This document shows, in pieces, positions 1-6,296 of a DNA stretch of 10,010 nucleotides (its first letter is position 1; each line of letters starts with the position of its first letter). The notes below the pieces were generated by a model, which ran no database searches, was not told where the DNA came from, and saw only the letters and a program-made list of their open reading frames with translations. Both the position numbers and the translations under genes were made by a program. The stretch covers positions 1-10,010 of the forward strand of contig CAKRRS010000092.1 in assembly GCA_934394665.1 (NCBI GenBank), given 5' to 3'. The DNA comes from an uncultured Acetatifactor sp. (GTDB lineage Bacteria; Bacillota; Clostridia; Lachnospirales; Lachnospiraceae).

Positions 1-1011
1 ACCGCAAAAGCAGACCGCGAGGATACCCCGGATCCGGATGCCTTTGACATGACCTTTACCGTCAGCGGCAATGATCTGGCGGCGCAGATCACCACAGATC
101 GCACTGACGTGGAGTTCAGCTTCGATGGAACGGACTGGGGGCAGACCAAATCCACCGGAGTCGGTCACAACGAGAAGGTGACTGCACAGATCCGCTATGC
201 GGAAACCGATGATTATAACGCAAGCCCCGCCGTATCGAAGACATGGAACTCCGGTCACGGCCCGCTGAACCGCCACGACCGGGTGGAACCCACCTGTCAG
301 GCAGAGGGCAGCATCGAATACTGGACCTGCGACGTCTGCGGACTGTATTTTGCATCCGCGGATGGAAACAAGAGCATAACAGCGACAGAGATCGTTCTTC
401 CGAAGACGGATCATAGCTGGGCAGAAGGATATCTGTCCGATATGACCGGACACTGGCATAAGTGTGGTGTCTGTGGAATCACCAGCAATACGGAAAAGCA
501 TGCATCCGGTGGCGCGGCCACCACAGAACGGGCGGAAATCTGTACGATCTGCGGTTATGAGATCGCACCGAAGAAGCCTGCTGCCAGTAACGACGATGAC
601 AGCAGTCAGGCGTCCAATACGGACCGGAAGGCCACGGACGCGGCAGCACCTCCCGTAGCCACGGCAACGCCTGCCACACCCGGTGTGGTAAAGCCTTCTG
701 TAATTCCTGTGCCCCCGACAACACCCGCTGCGGACGAAAACCGTAAGGAAGATGCGGCAAAGCCCTCCGGGGAGGCACAGGACACGCAGGAATCGAGTGG
801 AGAAGCACCGCAGGAGGAGCGGATAGATTCCATGACCGCCCAGACTTCCGGCTCTCAGGAATCCGGCACAGAGCAGATAACGGAGACCTCCGGTAAGGGA
901 ATGAACGCAGGCCGTGTGGCGGCAGCGGCAGCAGCCGGAGCCGTAGTGGTCGGCGGTGGCGGCGCAGCTGTCTACGTGACCATGATCAAAGGAAAGTTTA
1001 AATTCAAATAA
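1..1011 (+). CDS. Cell-surface protein with paired-Cys repeats and C-terminal membrane anchor (5'-truncated)
   Basis: The reading frame is open from base 1 to a TAA at 1009-1011, so the gene begins before the window; the ATG at 49 is internal. 336 residues are visible. The first 85 or so look like beta-rich Ig/fibronectin-like material. Next comes a Cys/His-rich part with the pattern PTC, YWTCDVCG, HWHKCGVCG and EICTICGYE, a repeat type common in secreted Firmicutes proteins; the CxxC pairs may bind a metal or form disulfides. A Pro/Thr/Ala/Ser/Glu-rich stalk follows, then an Ala/Gly/Val-rich membrane segment near residues 306-328 and a short basic tail (KGKFKFK). There is no LPxTG sorting motif, so anchoring is probably by the membrane helix. 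The role is unknown; adhesion or wall association is inference. GC content looks higher than in the genes at the right end. Confidence 0.75.
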   Translation, partial: TAKADREDTPDPDAFDMTFTVSGNDLAAQITTDRTDVEFSFDGTDWGQTKSTGVGHNEKVTAQIRYAETDDYNASPAVSKTWNSGHGPLNRHDRVEPTCQAEGSIEYWTCDVCGLYFASADGNKSITATEIVLPKTDHSWAEGYLSDMTGHWHKCGVCGITSNTEKHASGGAATTERAEICTICGYEIAPKKPAASNDDDSSQASNTDRKATDAAAPPVATATPATPGVVKPSVIPVPPTTPAADENRKEDAAKPSGEAQDTQESSGEAPQEERIDSMTAQTSGSQESGTEQITETSGKGMNAGRVAAAAAAGAVVVGGGGAAVYVTMIKGKFKFK

Positions 1012-1032
1012 CGTATGATAAGATGATAAGCG

Positions 1033-1067
1033 AACCTCAGAGGCCCGGTGCTTCTGAGGTTTGTTTT
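1033..1067 (+). terminator. Intrinsic terminator after the surface protein gene
   Basis: A 12-pair stem (1033-1044 with 1050-1061, one G-T wobble) closes a 5-nt loop (CCGGT) and runs into TTGTTTT. It sits 22 bases after the stop codon and separates the surface protein gene from the phosphofructokinase gene. Confidence 0.9.
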
Positions 1068-1106
1068 GCCATAGGGGAGAAATCTGCCGGAAATTACAAC
1101 AAACTA

Positions 1107-1135
1107 TTTTCAGATGAAAATAAATGTATTAAAAT
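1107..1135 (+). promoter_or_regulatory. Candidate sigma-A promoter for the phosphofructokinase gene
   Basis: TTTTCA (1107-1112), a 17-base spacer, then TAAAAT (1130-1135). The -10 matches consensus at 5 of 6 positions and the -35 at 4 of 6. It lies downstream of the terminator and would give a leader of about 85 bases. The surrounding DNA is AT-rich, so chance matches are possible. Confidence 0.4.
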
Positions 1136-1226
1136 AGAAATAAGTATTGGCAGAACGAAGACAGTTTTGCATAGTTACAGCAAACGCAAGAGAAAATAGT
1201 GAAATATAGAAACGGAGGATCCTACG

Positions 1227-2300
1227 ATGAAGAGAATCGGAATGTTAACGAGCGGTGGTGACTGCCAGGCCCTGAACGCAGCTATGAGAGGTGTGGTGAA
1301 GACACTGGCGAACGGTAAGGAAGAGGTGGAGATCTACGGCTTCCTGGATGGCTACAGAGGACTGATCTACGGTAATTTCCGCATGCTGACAGACAAGGAT
1401 TTCTCCGGCATCCTTACCAAGGGCGGCACGATCCTGGGAACCTCCCGGACCCCGTTCAAGACGATCCAGGATCCGGATCCCAACGGGCTGAACAAAGTGG
1501 AAGCCATGAAGCAGAACTATTACAAGCTGCAGCTGGACTGCCTGGTAATTCTCGGCGGTAACGGCACTCATAAGACTGCAAACCTGCTGCGTCAGGAAGG
1601 CCTGAACATCGTCACACTGCCGAAGACTATCGATAATGATCTGTGGGGAACCGATATGACTTTCGGCTTCCAGAGCGCAGTGGATATCGCGACAGATGCG
1701 ATTGACTGTATTCATACGACAGCAGCATCCCACGGCAGAGTGTTTATCGTAGAAGTCATGGGACATAAGGTGGGATGGCTTACCCTGAACGCCGGAATGG
1801 CAGGCGGCGCCGATATTATCCTGCTTCCGGAGATTCCGTATGATATTAATAAAGTGATTGAGAAAATTGAGGACAGAGATAAGAAAGGATGCCGTTTTAC
1901 CATTATTGCGGTAGCTGAAGGCGCAATCTCCAAGGAAGACGCAGCCCTTTCCAAAAAAGACTATAAGAAAAAGATGGAAAAATATCCATTTCCTTCCGTG
2001 TCTTATGAAGTGGCAGCACAGATCCAGGAGAAGACCGGCAGAGAAGTACGCGTCACCGTACCCGGACACATGCAGAGAGGCGGAAGCCCCTGCCCTTACG
2101 ACAGAGTATTTGCCAGCCGTCTGGGCTCCGAGGCAGGCAAGCTGATCCTGGACAACCAGTATGGTTTCATGGTAGGTTACAAGAATCGTGAAATCGTGAG
2201 AGTGCCCCTTGAGGACGTGGCAGGCAAGCTGAAGACTGTCGATCCGGATGCTACGATCGTACAGGAAGCGAAGATGCTGGGCATCTGCTTTGGAGACTAA
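1227..2300 (+). CDS. pfkA: 6-phosphofructokinase (clostridial GGNGT type)
   Basis: This 357-residue protein should phosphorylate fructose 6-phosphate to fructose 1,6-bisphosphate in glycolysis, in the cytoplasm. Visible family motifs are SGGDCQALNAA (9-19) at the nucleotide site, GGNGT (110-114), PKTIDND (132-138) with catalytic base Asp136, EVMGH (176-180), and GHMQRGGSPCPYDR (280-293) for substrate binding. Classical ATP enzymes carry GGDGS, with the Asp helping bind Mg, and PPi enzymes carry GGDD. Here that Asp is Asn while the following Gly is kept, and PKTIDND resembles the PPi and mixed clades. The family is therefore certain but the phosphoryl donor (ATP or PPi) is not. The start is fixed by GGAGG at 1214-1218, 8 bases before the ATG. 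Terminators before and possibly after suggest a single-gene transcript. Confidence 0.93.
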   Translation: MKRIGMLTSGGDCQALNAAMRGVVKTLANGKEEVEIYGFLDGYRGLIYGNFRMLTDKDFSGILTKGGTILGTSRTPFKTIQDPDPNGLNKVEAMKQNYYKLQLDCLVILGGNGTHKTANLLRQEGLNIVTLPKTIDNDLWGTDMTFGFQSAVDIATDAIDCIHTTAASHGRVFIVEVMGHKVGWLTLNAGMAGGADIILLPEIPYDINKVIEKIEDRDKKGCRFTIIAVAEGAISKEDAALSKKDYKKKMEKYPFPSVSYEVAAQIQEKTGREVRVTVPGHMQRGGSPCPYDRVFASRLGSEAGKLILDNQYGFMVGYKNREIVRVPLEDVAGKLKTVDPDATIVQEAKMLGICFGD

Positions 2301-2336
2301 GAAAATAAACGAGCAACTATGCAGTGCCTCATTTGC

Positions 2337-2363
2337 AAAACTGCATCTTTGCTGTTTTCTTTT
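2337..2363 (+). terminator. Possible weak terminator between pfkA and dnaX
   Basis: AAAACTGCA (2337-2345) pairs with TGCTGTTTT (2350-2358) around a TCTT loop with one T-T mismatch, and the T-rich stretch runs on to 2363. The stem is AU-rich, so efficiency is doubtful. The rest of the 2301-2431 gap shows no convincing promoter for dnaX. Confidence 0.4.
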
Positions 2364-2431
2364 GGCTTATTGAGGCTGCTTCGTCAAATAAATAGGAACA
2401 ATGAAATAATAGCAGGGAAGAGAGAAAGTAC

Positions 2432-4012
2432 ATGTCATATACAGCACTATACCGGAAATTCCGCCCGGACGCTTTTTCCGATGTCAAGGGTCAGGATCAT
2501 ATCGTGACGACATTGAAGAATCAGCTGCGGGCGAACCGGATCGGTCATGCGTATCTGTTCACCGGAACGAGAGGTACCGGTAAAACTACGGTGGCGAAGA
2601 TTTTTGCGAAAACAGTGAACTGCGAACACCCCACAGAGGACGGCCCCTGTGGGGAATGCCGTATTTGTAAGGCGATTGCGGCGGGAGCCAGCATGAATGT
2701 CATCGAGATCGATGCGGCTTCCAATAACGGTGTGGACAATATCCGTGAGATCATCGACGAGGTATCCTATTCCCCGGCGGAGGGAAAATACAAGGTCTAC
2801 ATCATCGACGAGGTGCATATGCTCTCCCCCGGAGCTTTTAACGCATTGTTAAAAACTCTGGAAGAGCCGCCCTCTTATGTTATTTTTATTCTGGCAACCA
2901 CAGAGGTGCACAAGATCCCCATTACGATCCTGTCCCGCTGCCAGAGATATGATTTTAAACGAATCTCCATTGATACCATCACGGATCGCATGAAGGAACT
3001 GATGGACACGGAGCAGGTACAGGTGGAGGACAGAGCTCTGCGCTACATTGCCAAGGTGGCAGACGGCTCCATGCGTGATGCCTTGAGCCTGTTGGATCAG
3101 TGTATTGCCTTCCATCTTGGCAAAGAACTGACCTACGATATGACCCTGGATGTGTTGGGGGCGGTGGATACGGAAGTGTTCAGCAGATTGCTGCGCTTCG
3201 TCATGGACCGGAATGTGTTAGGATGCATTGAACTGTTGGAAGAGATCGTCATGCAGGGCAGGGAGCTGGTACAGTTTGTCACGGACTTTACCTGGTATCT
3301 GCGGAATCTGATGCTGGTACAGACAGCGGACAATCTCGAGGATGTCATTGATATGTCTACCGATAATCTGGCGAATCTGAAGGAAGAGGCAGCAATGCTT
3401 TCCATGGATCAGATCATCCGTTATATTCATATTTTCTCCGAACTGTCCGGACAGATCCGCTATGCGGCACAGAAGCGTATCCTGGTGGAGATCGCACTGA
3501 TCAAGCTGTGCAAGCCGGAGATGGAGACGGATCAGGAGGCGGTTCTCGACAGAATCCGTCAGGTAGAGGAAAAGGTGGAGAACGGAATTGTAGTCCGGGC
3601 GGCACAGATTCCGGACGGTGTTATGGGAATCCAGGGAGCGGCAGCGAATGCGGCGAAACCTAAGGCGGAACTGCCCAAAGCGATCCCGGAAGATGTTCAG
3701 GAGATCGTGAGGAAATGGCCGTCTATCGTCGGGAATGCTGAAAATCCGATGAAGATGTACCTGAAAAATGCAAGACTCAGCCTCGGCGGAGATAACAGAC
3801 TGATGGTGGTGCTGGAGGACGGGCTGGCTTCCGATTATTTCAAGGGCGAGAACCACGAACAGAATAAGCAGCAGCTGGAGACCATGCTGTCCGAATTTTC
3901 CGGCAAGCAGCTGGAAGTCACGATACAGACGGTGGAGAGTACACAAGAGTTTGAAGACAATTATGTAGATCTCAGCAAAGTGATCAATATGGACATTGAC
4001 GAGGAAGAGTGA
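2432..4012 (+). CDS. dnaX: DNA polymerase III subunit gamma/tau (clamp loader ATPase)
   Basis: This is the ATPase of the replisome clamp loader, which opens and loads the sliding clamp and tethers the polymerase. It has 526 residues. Visible: the start YTALYRKFRP, Walker A GTRGTGKT (45-52), four zinc-binding cysteines (64, 73, 76, 79), Walker B IIDEVH (124-129), sensor-1 LATTE (154-158) and the SRC motif (168-170). After the AAA+ core and collar, a short linker leads to a C-terminal tau-like domain (about 418-505). The length is close to Bacillus tau and shorter than E. coli tau. I found no obvious A-AAA-AAG slippery site for a short gamma form. The start is supported by AGGGAAGAGAG (2414-2424), though the Shine-Dalgarno site is weaker than its neighbours'. 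The order dnaX, ybaB, recR is the conserved bacterial one. Confidence 0.96.
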   Translation: MSYTALYRKFRPDAFSDVKGQDHIVTTLKNQLRANRIGHAYLFTGTRGTGKTTVAKIFAKTVNCEHPTEDGPCGECRICKAIAAGASMNVIEIDAASNNGVDNIREIIDEVSYSPAEGKYKVYIIDEVHMLSPGAFNALLKTLEEPPSYVIFILATTEVHKIPITILSRCQRYDFKRISIDTITDRMKELMDTEQVQVEDRALRYIAKVADGSMRDALSLLDQCIAFHLGKELTYDMTLDVLGAVDTEVFSRLLRFVMDRNVLGCIELLEEIVMQGRELVQFVTDFTWYLRNLMLVQTADNLEDVIDMSTDNLANLKEEAAMLSMDQIIRYIHIFSELSGQIRYAAQKRILVEIALIKLCKPEMETDQEAVLDRIRQVEEKVENGIVVRAAQIPDGVMGIQGAAANAAKPKAELPKAIPEDVQEIVRKWPSIVGNAENPMKMYLKNARLSLGGDNRLMVVLEDGLASDYFKGENHEQNKQQLETMLSEFSGKQLEVTIQTVESTQEFEDNYVDLSKVINMDIDEEE

Positions 4013-4057
4013 TCCCGGTGAATTTGGGATTGCGGCAGACTTTCAGATAAGGTAAGA

Positions 4058-4063
4058 TAGAAT
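4058..4063 (+). promoter_or_regulatory. Candidate -10 element upstream of the ybaB leader
   Basis: TAGAAT lies 4 bases before the ACTCA box of the structured leader and matches the -10 consensus at 5 of 6 positions. No good -35 is visible at normal spacing (bases around 4034-4041 are GC-rich). Support comes mainly from the equivalent site before the related leader at 7736, which has a perfect TATAAT in the same place. Confidence 0.4.
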
Positions 4064-4067
4064 AATA

Positions 4068-4128
4068 ACTCACCCATAGAAAGACTGTGTGACTGCTTGC
4101 AGGCAAAGCAGTCTTTCTATGAGGGGAA
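4068..4128 (+). ncRNA. Structured 5' leader, copy 1 (before ybaB); unrecognised family
   Basis: Seen directly: a perfect 13-bp stem (4075-4087 with 4109-4121) closes a 21-nt loop. The loop holds TTGCAGGCAA and a second GACTG, so the right arm can also pair with 4091-4099, giving a competing hairpin. No T-tract follows, so it is not an intrinsic terminator for dnaX. Three boxes recur in the element at 7736: ACTCACCC at the 5' end, a central 20-base box (4088-4107, 15 of 20 identical), and TTCTATGAGGG (4115-4125, 10 of 11 identical), with exactly 7 bases between the last two in both copies. It probably starts at or near the transcript's 5' end, about 30 bases before the ybaB ATG. Function is unknown; RNA-level control or transcript stabilisation is inference. 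Confidence 0.55.
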
Positions 4129-4156
4129 TTAGAAATGATATGGAGGAAACAATAAC

Positions 4157-4501
4157 ATGGCAAAAAGAGGTGGATTTCCCGGAGGCGCAATGCCCGGAAA
4201 CATGAGTAATCTGATGAAACAGGCACAGAGAATGCAGCGTCAGATGGAAGAAGGACAGAAGGAACTGGAGACGAAGGAATTTTCCGCATCCGCAGGCGGC
4301 GGTGCGGTAGAAGTGACTATCAACGGCAAGAAAGAGATCACATCCATCAAGCTTGCAGAAGAGATCGTGGATCCTGAGGATATCGAGACCTTACAGGATG
4401 CCATCGTGGCAGCAGCCAATGAAGCACTGCGCAAAGCCGATGAGGCGAATGCAGAGCTGATGGGCAAGATGACAGGCGGATTGGGAGGATTTCCTTTCTA
4501 A
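4157..4501 (+). CDS. ybaB: YbaB/EbfC family nucleoid-associated DNA-binding protein
   Basis: A 114-residue cytoplasmic protein of the YbaB/EbfC family, small dimeric DNA-binding proteins encoded between dnaX and recR in many bacteria; the exact role is unsettled, with nucleoid organisation the usual view. The family core is visible: an N-terminal helix [13 protein letters not shown] (20-32), the segment [18 protein letters not shown] (about 45-62), and a C-terminal helix rich in Ala and acidic residues. Both tails are glycine-rich, usual for the family. GGAGG at 4142-4146, 10 bases before the ATG, fixes the start. The stop TAA overlaps the recR ATG by one base, which implies translational coupling. 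The gene has its own structured leader instead of being tightly joined to dnaX. Confidence 0.94.
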   Translation: MAKRGGFPGGAMPGNMSNLMKQAQRMQRQMEEGQKELETKEFSASAGGGAVEVTINGKKEITSIKLAEEIVDPEDIETLQDAIVAAANEALRKADEANAELMGKMTGGLGGFPF

Positions 4502-5097
4502 TGGAAATGTACAGCGGACAGATCAATAAATTAATAGATGAACTGGCAGCCTTGCCGGGGATCGGCAATAAGTCCGCACAGCGTCTGGCTTTTCATTTGA
4601 TTAATATGCCGAAGGATCGTGTGGACAGGCTGGCAAATGTGATGATCGAAGCCAGAGCCAATGTCCGCTATTGCAAGGAGTGCTATACCCTGACGGACAA
4701 GGAAATCTGTCCGGTGTGTGCAAATCCTAAAAGGGATCACAGTACCATTATGGTGGTGGAAAATACCAGAGATCTCGCAGCTTATGAGAAGACAGGCAAA
4801 TACGGGGGCGTGTATCATGTATTGCATGGCGCAATCTCTCCCATGCTGGGGGTGGGGCCCGGTGATATCAAGCTGAAAGAACTGATGGAACGTTTGCAGG
4901 GAGACGTGGAAGAGGTCATTATCGCGACCAATTCCAGCCTGGAAGGCGAGACCACGGCGATGTATATCAGCAAACTGATCAAACCCACCGGCATCAAAGT
5001 GACCAGAATCGCCAGCGGTGTGCCCGTGGGCGGCGATCTGGAATATATCGATGAGGTAACATTACTCCGCGCTTTGGAAGGCAGAGTGGAACTATAG
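4501..5097 (+). CDS. recR: Recombination mediator RecR
   Basis: RecR acts with RecF/RecO to load RecA on gapped DNA during recombinational repair. The 198 residues match the usual length. Visible: a helix-hairpin-helix with [16 protein letters not shown] (18-33), a C4 zinc finger (Cys58, Cys61, Cys70, Cys73), and a Toprim domain starting at [10 protein letters not shown] (83-92) and reaching through ATNSSLEGE (142-150). The C-terminal [16 protein letters not shown] (173-188) is also typical. The ATG at 4501 shares its A with the TAA of ybaB; a second in-frame ATG at 4507 cannot be excluded. There is no separate strong Shine-Dalgarno site, consistent with coupling to ybaB. Confidence 0.96.
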   Translation: MEMYSGQINKLIDELAALPGIGNKSAQRLAFHLINMPKDRVDRLANVMIEARANVRYCKECYTLTDKEICPVCANPKRDHSTIMVVENTRDLAAYEKTGKYGGVYHVLHGAISPMLGVGPGDIKLKELMERLQGDVEEVIIATNSSLEGETTAMYISKLIKPTGIKVTRIASGVPVGGDLEYIDEVTLLRALEGRVEL

Positions 5098-5138
5098 TAA
5101 AAAGATAAAATGGATAAAAGAGGGAAAGGGTGATTACA

Positions 5139-6185
5139 ATGGCAGTAACAAAAAGTGTATTTGGGAAGAGTCCGGAGGGAAAAGAAATCTCTCTGTATAC
5201 GCTGAGCAACAGCAAAGGAATGAAAGCCGAGGTAACAGATCTGGGAGCAGTTCTGGTCCGGGTACTGGTGCCGGACGCAAGCGGTAAAGTAGATGATCTG
5301 GTGCTTGGCTTCGACCATGCGGAGAGCTATTACGGCAACGACAGCTTTTTCGGAACTGTGATCGGACCCTGCGCGAACCGCACCGGCGGTGCAGAGTATA
5401 CGCTGGATGGTGTGACCTACCGGCTGGATAAAAACGACGGAGCCAACAACCTGCATTCGCACAAAAATCTTGGCTTCCACAAGAGACTGTGGAATGCACA
5501 GACCGGCGAGAACAGCGTGACGTTTTCCCTGGAGGATACGGATGGCAATCTCGGATTCCCCGGCAACAAAAAGGTGTCCGTAACGTATTCTTTAAGCGAG
5601 GAAAATGAGCTGAAGCTGCATTACCATGCTTCCAGCGATAAGAAGACGATCCTGAATCCGACCAACCATTCTTATTTCAATCTGGACGGACAGGATGCCG
5701 GCAATATTGAAGATCATGAGTTATGGCTGGGAGCGTCCCGTTTTACGGTGGTGGCACCGGGCGCGATTCCTACCGGAGAAAACCGTGCGGTAGCAGGCAC
5801 TCCCATGGACTTTACACAGCCGAAGAAGATCGGAAGAGATATTCGGGAAGACTACGAGCAGCTGGTGCTGACCGGCGGATATGATCATAACTATGTGATC
5901 GATGGCTGGGACGGTACATTGCGTCATATTGCAACGGTCAAAGGTCCGAAGAGCGGAAGATGCATGAAAGTATTTACCACACTTCCCGGCGTACAGTTTT
6001 ATGCCGGCAACTTTATCAATACCCAGCAGGGAAAAGGCGGTGTGACCTATGGAAAACGCTGTGGATTTGCATTAGAGACACAGTATTTCCCGGATACGAT
6101 CCATCATGAGAACTTCCCTTCTTATGTATTTGGTGGAGAAAACGGGGATTATGATTCTGTAACAGTATATCAGTTCGAAGCATAA
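5139..6185 (+). CDS. galM: Aldose 1-epimerase (galactose mutarotase)
   Basis: Interconverts alpha and beta anomers of glucose and galactose, feeding the Leloir pathway; cytoplasmic, as no signal peptide is present. From the ATG at 5139 the protein has 348 residues. Family marks: GPCANRTGGAEYTLDG (76-91), LHSHKNLGFHKRLW (105-118) with a conserved His at 106 or 108, NPTNHSYFNLDG (173-184) with the probable catalytic acid His177, YDHNYV (248-253) with Asp249, and FALETQYFPDTIHH (310-323) with the probable catalytic base Glu313. I prefer ATG 5139 over GTG 5130 because AAAGGG at 5125-5130 lies 8 bases before 5139 and overlaps the GTG. It follows recR by 41 bases with no terminator, so it is probably co-transcribed. 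No other galactose genes are in view. Confidence 0.95.
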   Translation: MAVTKSVFGKSPEGKEISLYTLSNSKGMKAEVTDLGAVLVRVLVPDASGKVDDLVLGFDHAESYYGNDSFFGTVIGPCANRTGGAEYTLDGVTYRLDKNDGANNLHSHKNLGFHKRLWNAQTGENSVTFSLEDTDGNLGFPGNKKVSVTYSLSEENELKLHYHASSDKKTILNPTNHSYFNLDGQDAGNIEDHELWLGASRFTVVAPGAIPTGENRAVAGTPMDFTQPKKIGRDIREDYEQLVLTGGYDHNYVIDGWDGTLRHIATVKGPKSGRCMKVFTTLPGVQFYAGNFINTQQGKGGVTYGKRCGFALETQYFPDTIHHENFPSYVFGGENGDYDSVTVYQFEA

Positions 6186-6188
6186 AAA

Positions 6189-6223
6189 CTTTGTCGAATT
6201 GTTTTTAAAAGGGCGCGACAAAG
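6189..6223. repeat. Inverted repeat after galM
   Basis: CTTTGTCG (6189-6196) and CGACAAAG (6216-6223) are exact inverted copies 19 bases apart. No T-tract follows on the + strand, so it is a poor terminator for galM; read on the - strand the stem is followed by TTTTT, but no - strand gene points here. It could be a protein-binding dyad or mRNA 3'-end stabiliser. Confidence 0.45.
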
Positions 6224-6234
6224 AACGCTAAAAT
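6205..6234 (+). promoter_or_regulatory. Candidate promoter before the LysM gene
   Basis: TTAAAA (6205-6210), an 18-base spacer, and TAAAAT (6229-6234). The -35 matches consensus at 4 of 6 positions and the -10 at 5 of 6. A start near 6241 would cut into the left arm of the 6235-6289 hairpin, so this promoter would make RNA with a weaker RBS block than read-through RNA. A rival extended -10 (TGCTATAGT, 6249-6257) exists. Confidence 0.3.
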
Positions 6235-6296
6235 ACCTCCTGTGCGGATGCTATAGTTAGTGATAACTGATAGTAACGGCATGGGAGGTGTTTTTT
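6235..6296 (+). promoter_or_regulatory. Structured leader or terminator hairpin masking the LysM-gene ribosome binding site
   Basis: ACCTCCTGTGC (6235-6245) pairs over 11 bp with GCATGGGAGGT (6279-6289, two G-U pairs). Inside, CTATAGTTA (6251-6259), a GTGA tetraloop and TAACTGATAG (6264-6273) form a 9-bp stem with one bulged G. The right arm of the outer stem contains GGGAGG, the Shine-Dalgarno site of the next gene, and is followed directly by six T bases (6291-6296) and then the ATG at 6297. In RNA read through from galM this is both a terminator shape and an RBS-occluding hairpin. The inner dyad also overlaps TGCTATAGT, a possible extended -10, so it could instead be a DNA operator. Confidence 0.55.

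Noticed and set aside
1245..2069. 274-codon - strand open frame opposite pfkA
   Set aside because: Lies wholly inside a clear phosphofructokinase gene and shows no recognisable motif; a shadow of codon bias.
2301..2431. Signal recognition particle RNA gene upstream of dnaX, as in Bacillus
   Set aside because: The conserved GGAAGGAAGCAGC-type apical core is absent and the gap is too AT-rich to form the long SRP hairpin.
2319..2507. 62-codon + strand frame overlapping the dnaX start
   Set aside because: No ribosome binding site, out of frame with dnaX, and covers its well-conserved N-terminus; the low-complexity start is the putative terminator region.
2432..4012. Programmed frameshift in dnaX producing a short gamma subunit
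   Set aside because: I found no A-AAA-AAG-type slippery heptamer with a following stem in the expected region.
4012..4030. ATCCC/GGGAT hairpin just after dnaX as a terminator
   Set aside because: Only 5 bp with a 9-base loop and no T-tract after it.
4815..5480. 221-codon - strand open frame across the recR-galM junction
   Set aside because: It covers the 3' end of recR and the 5' end of galM, both certain, and has no plausible domain.
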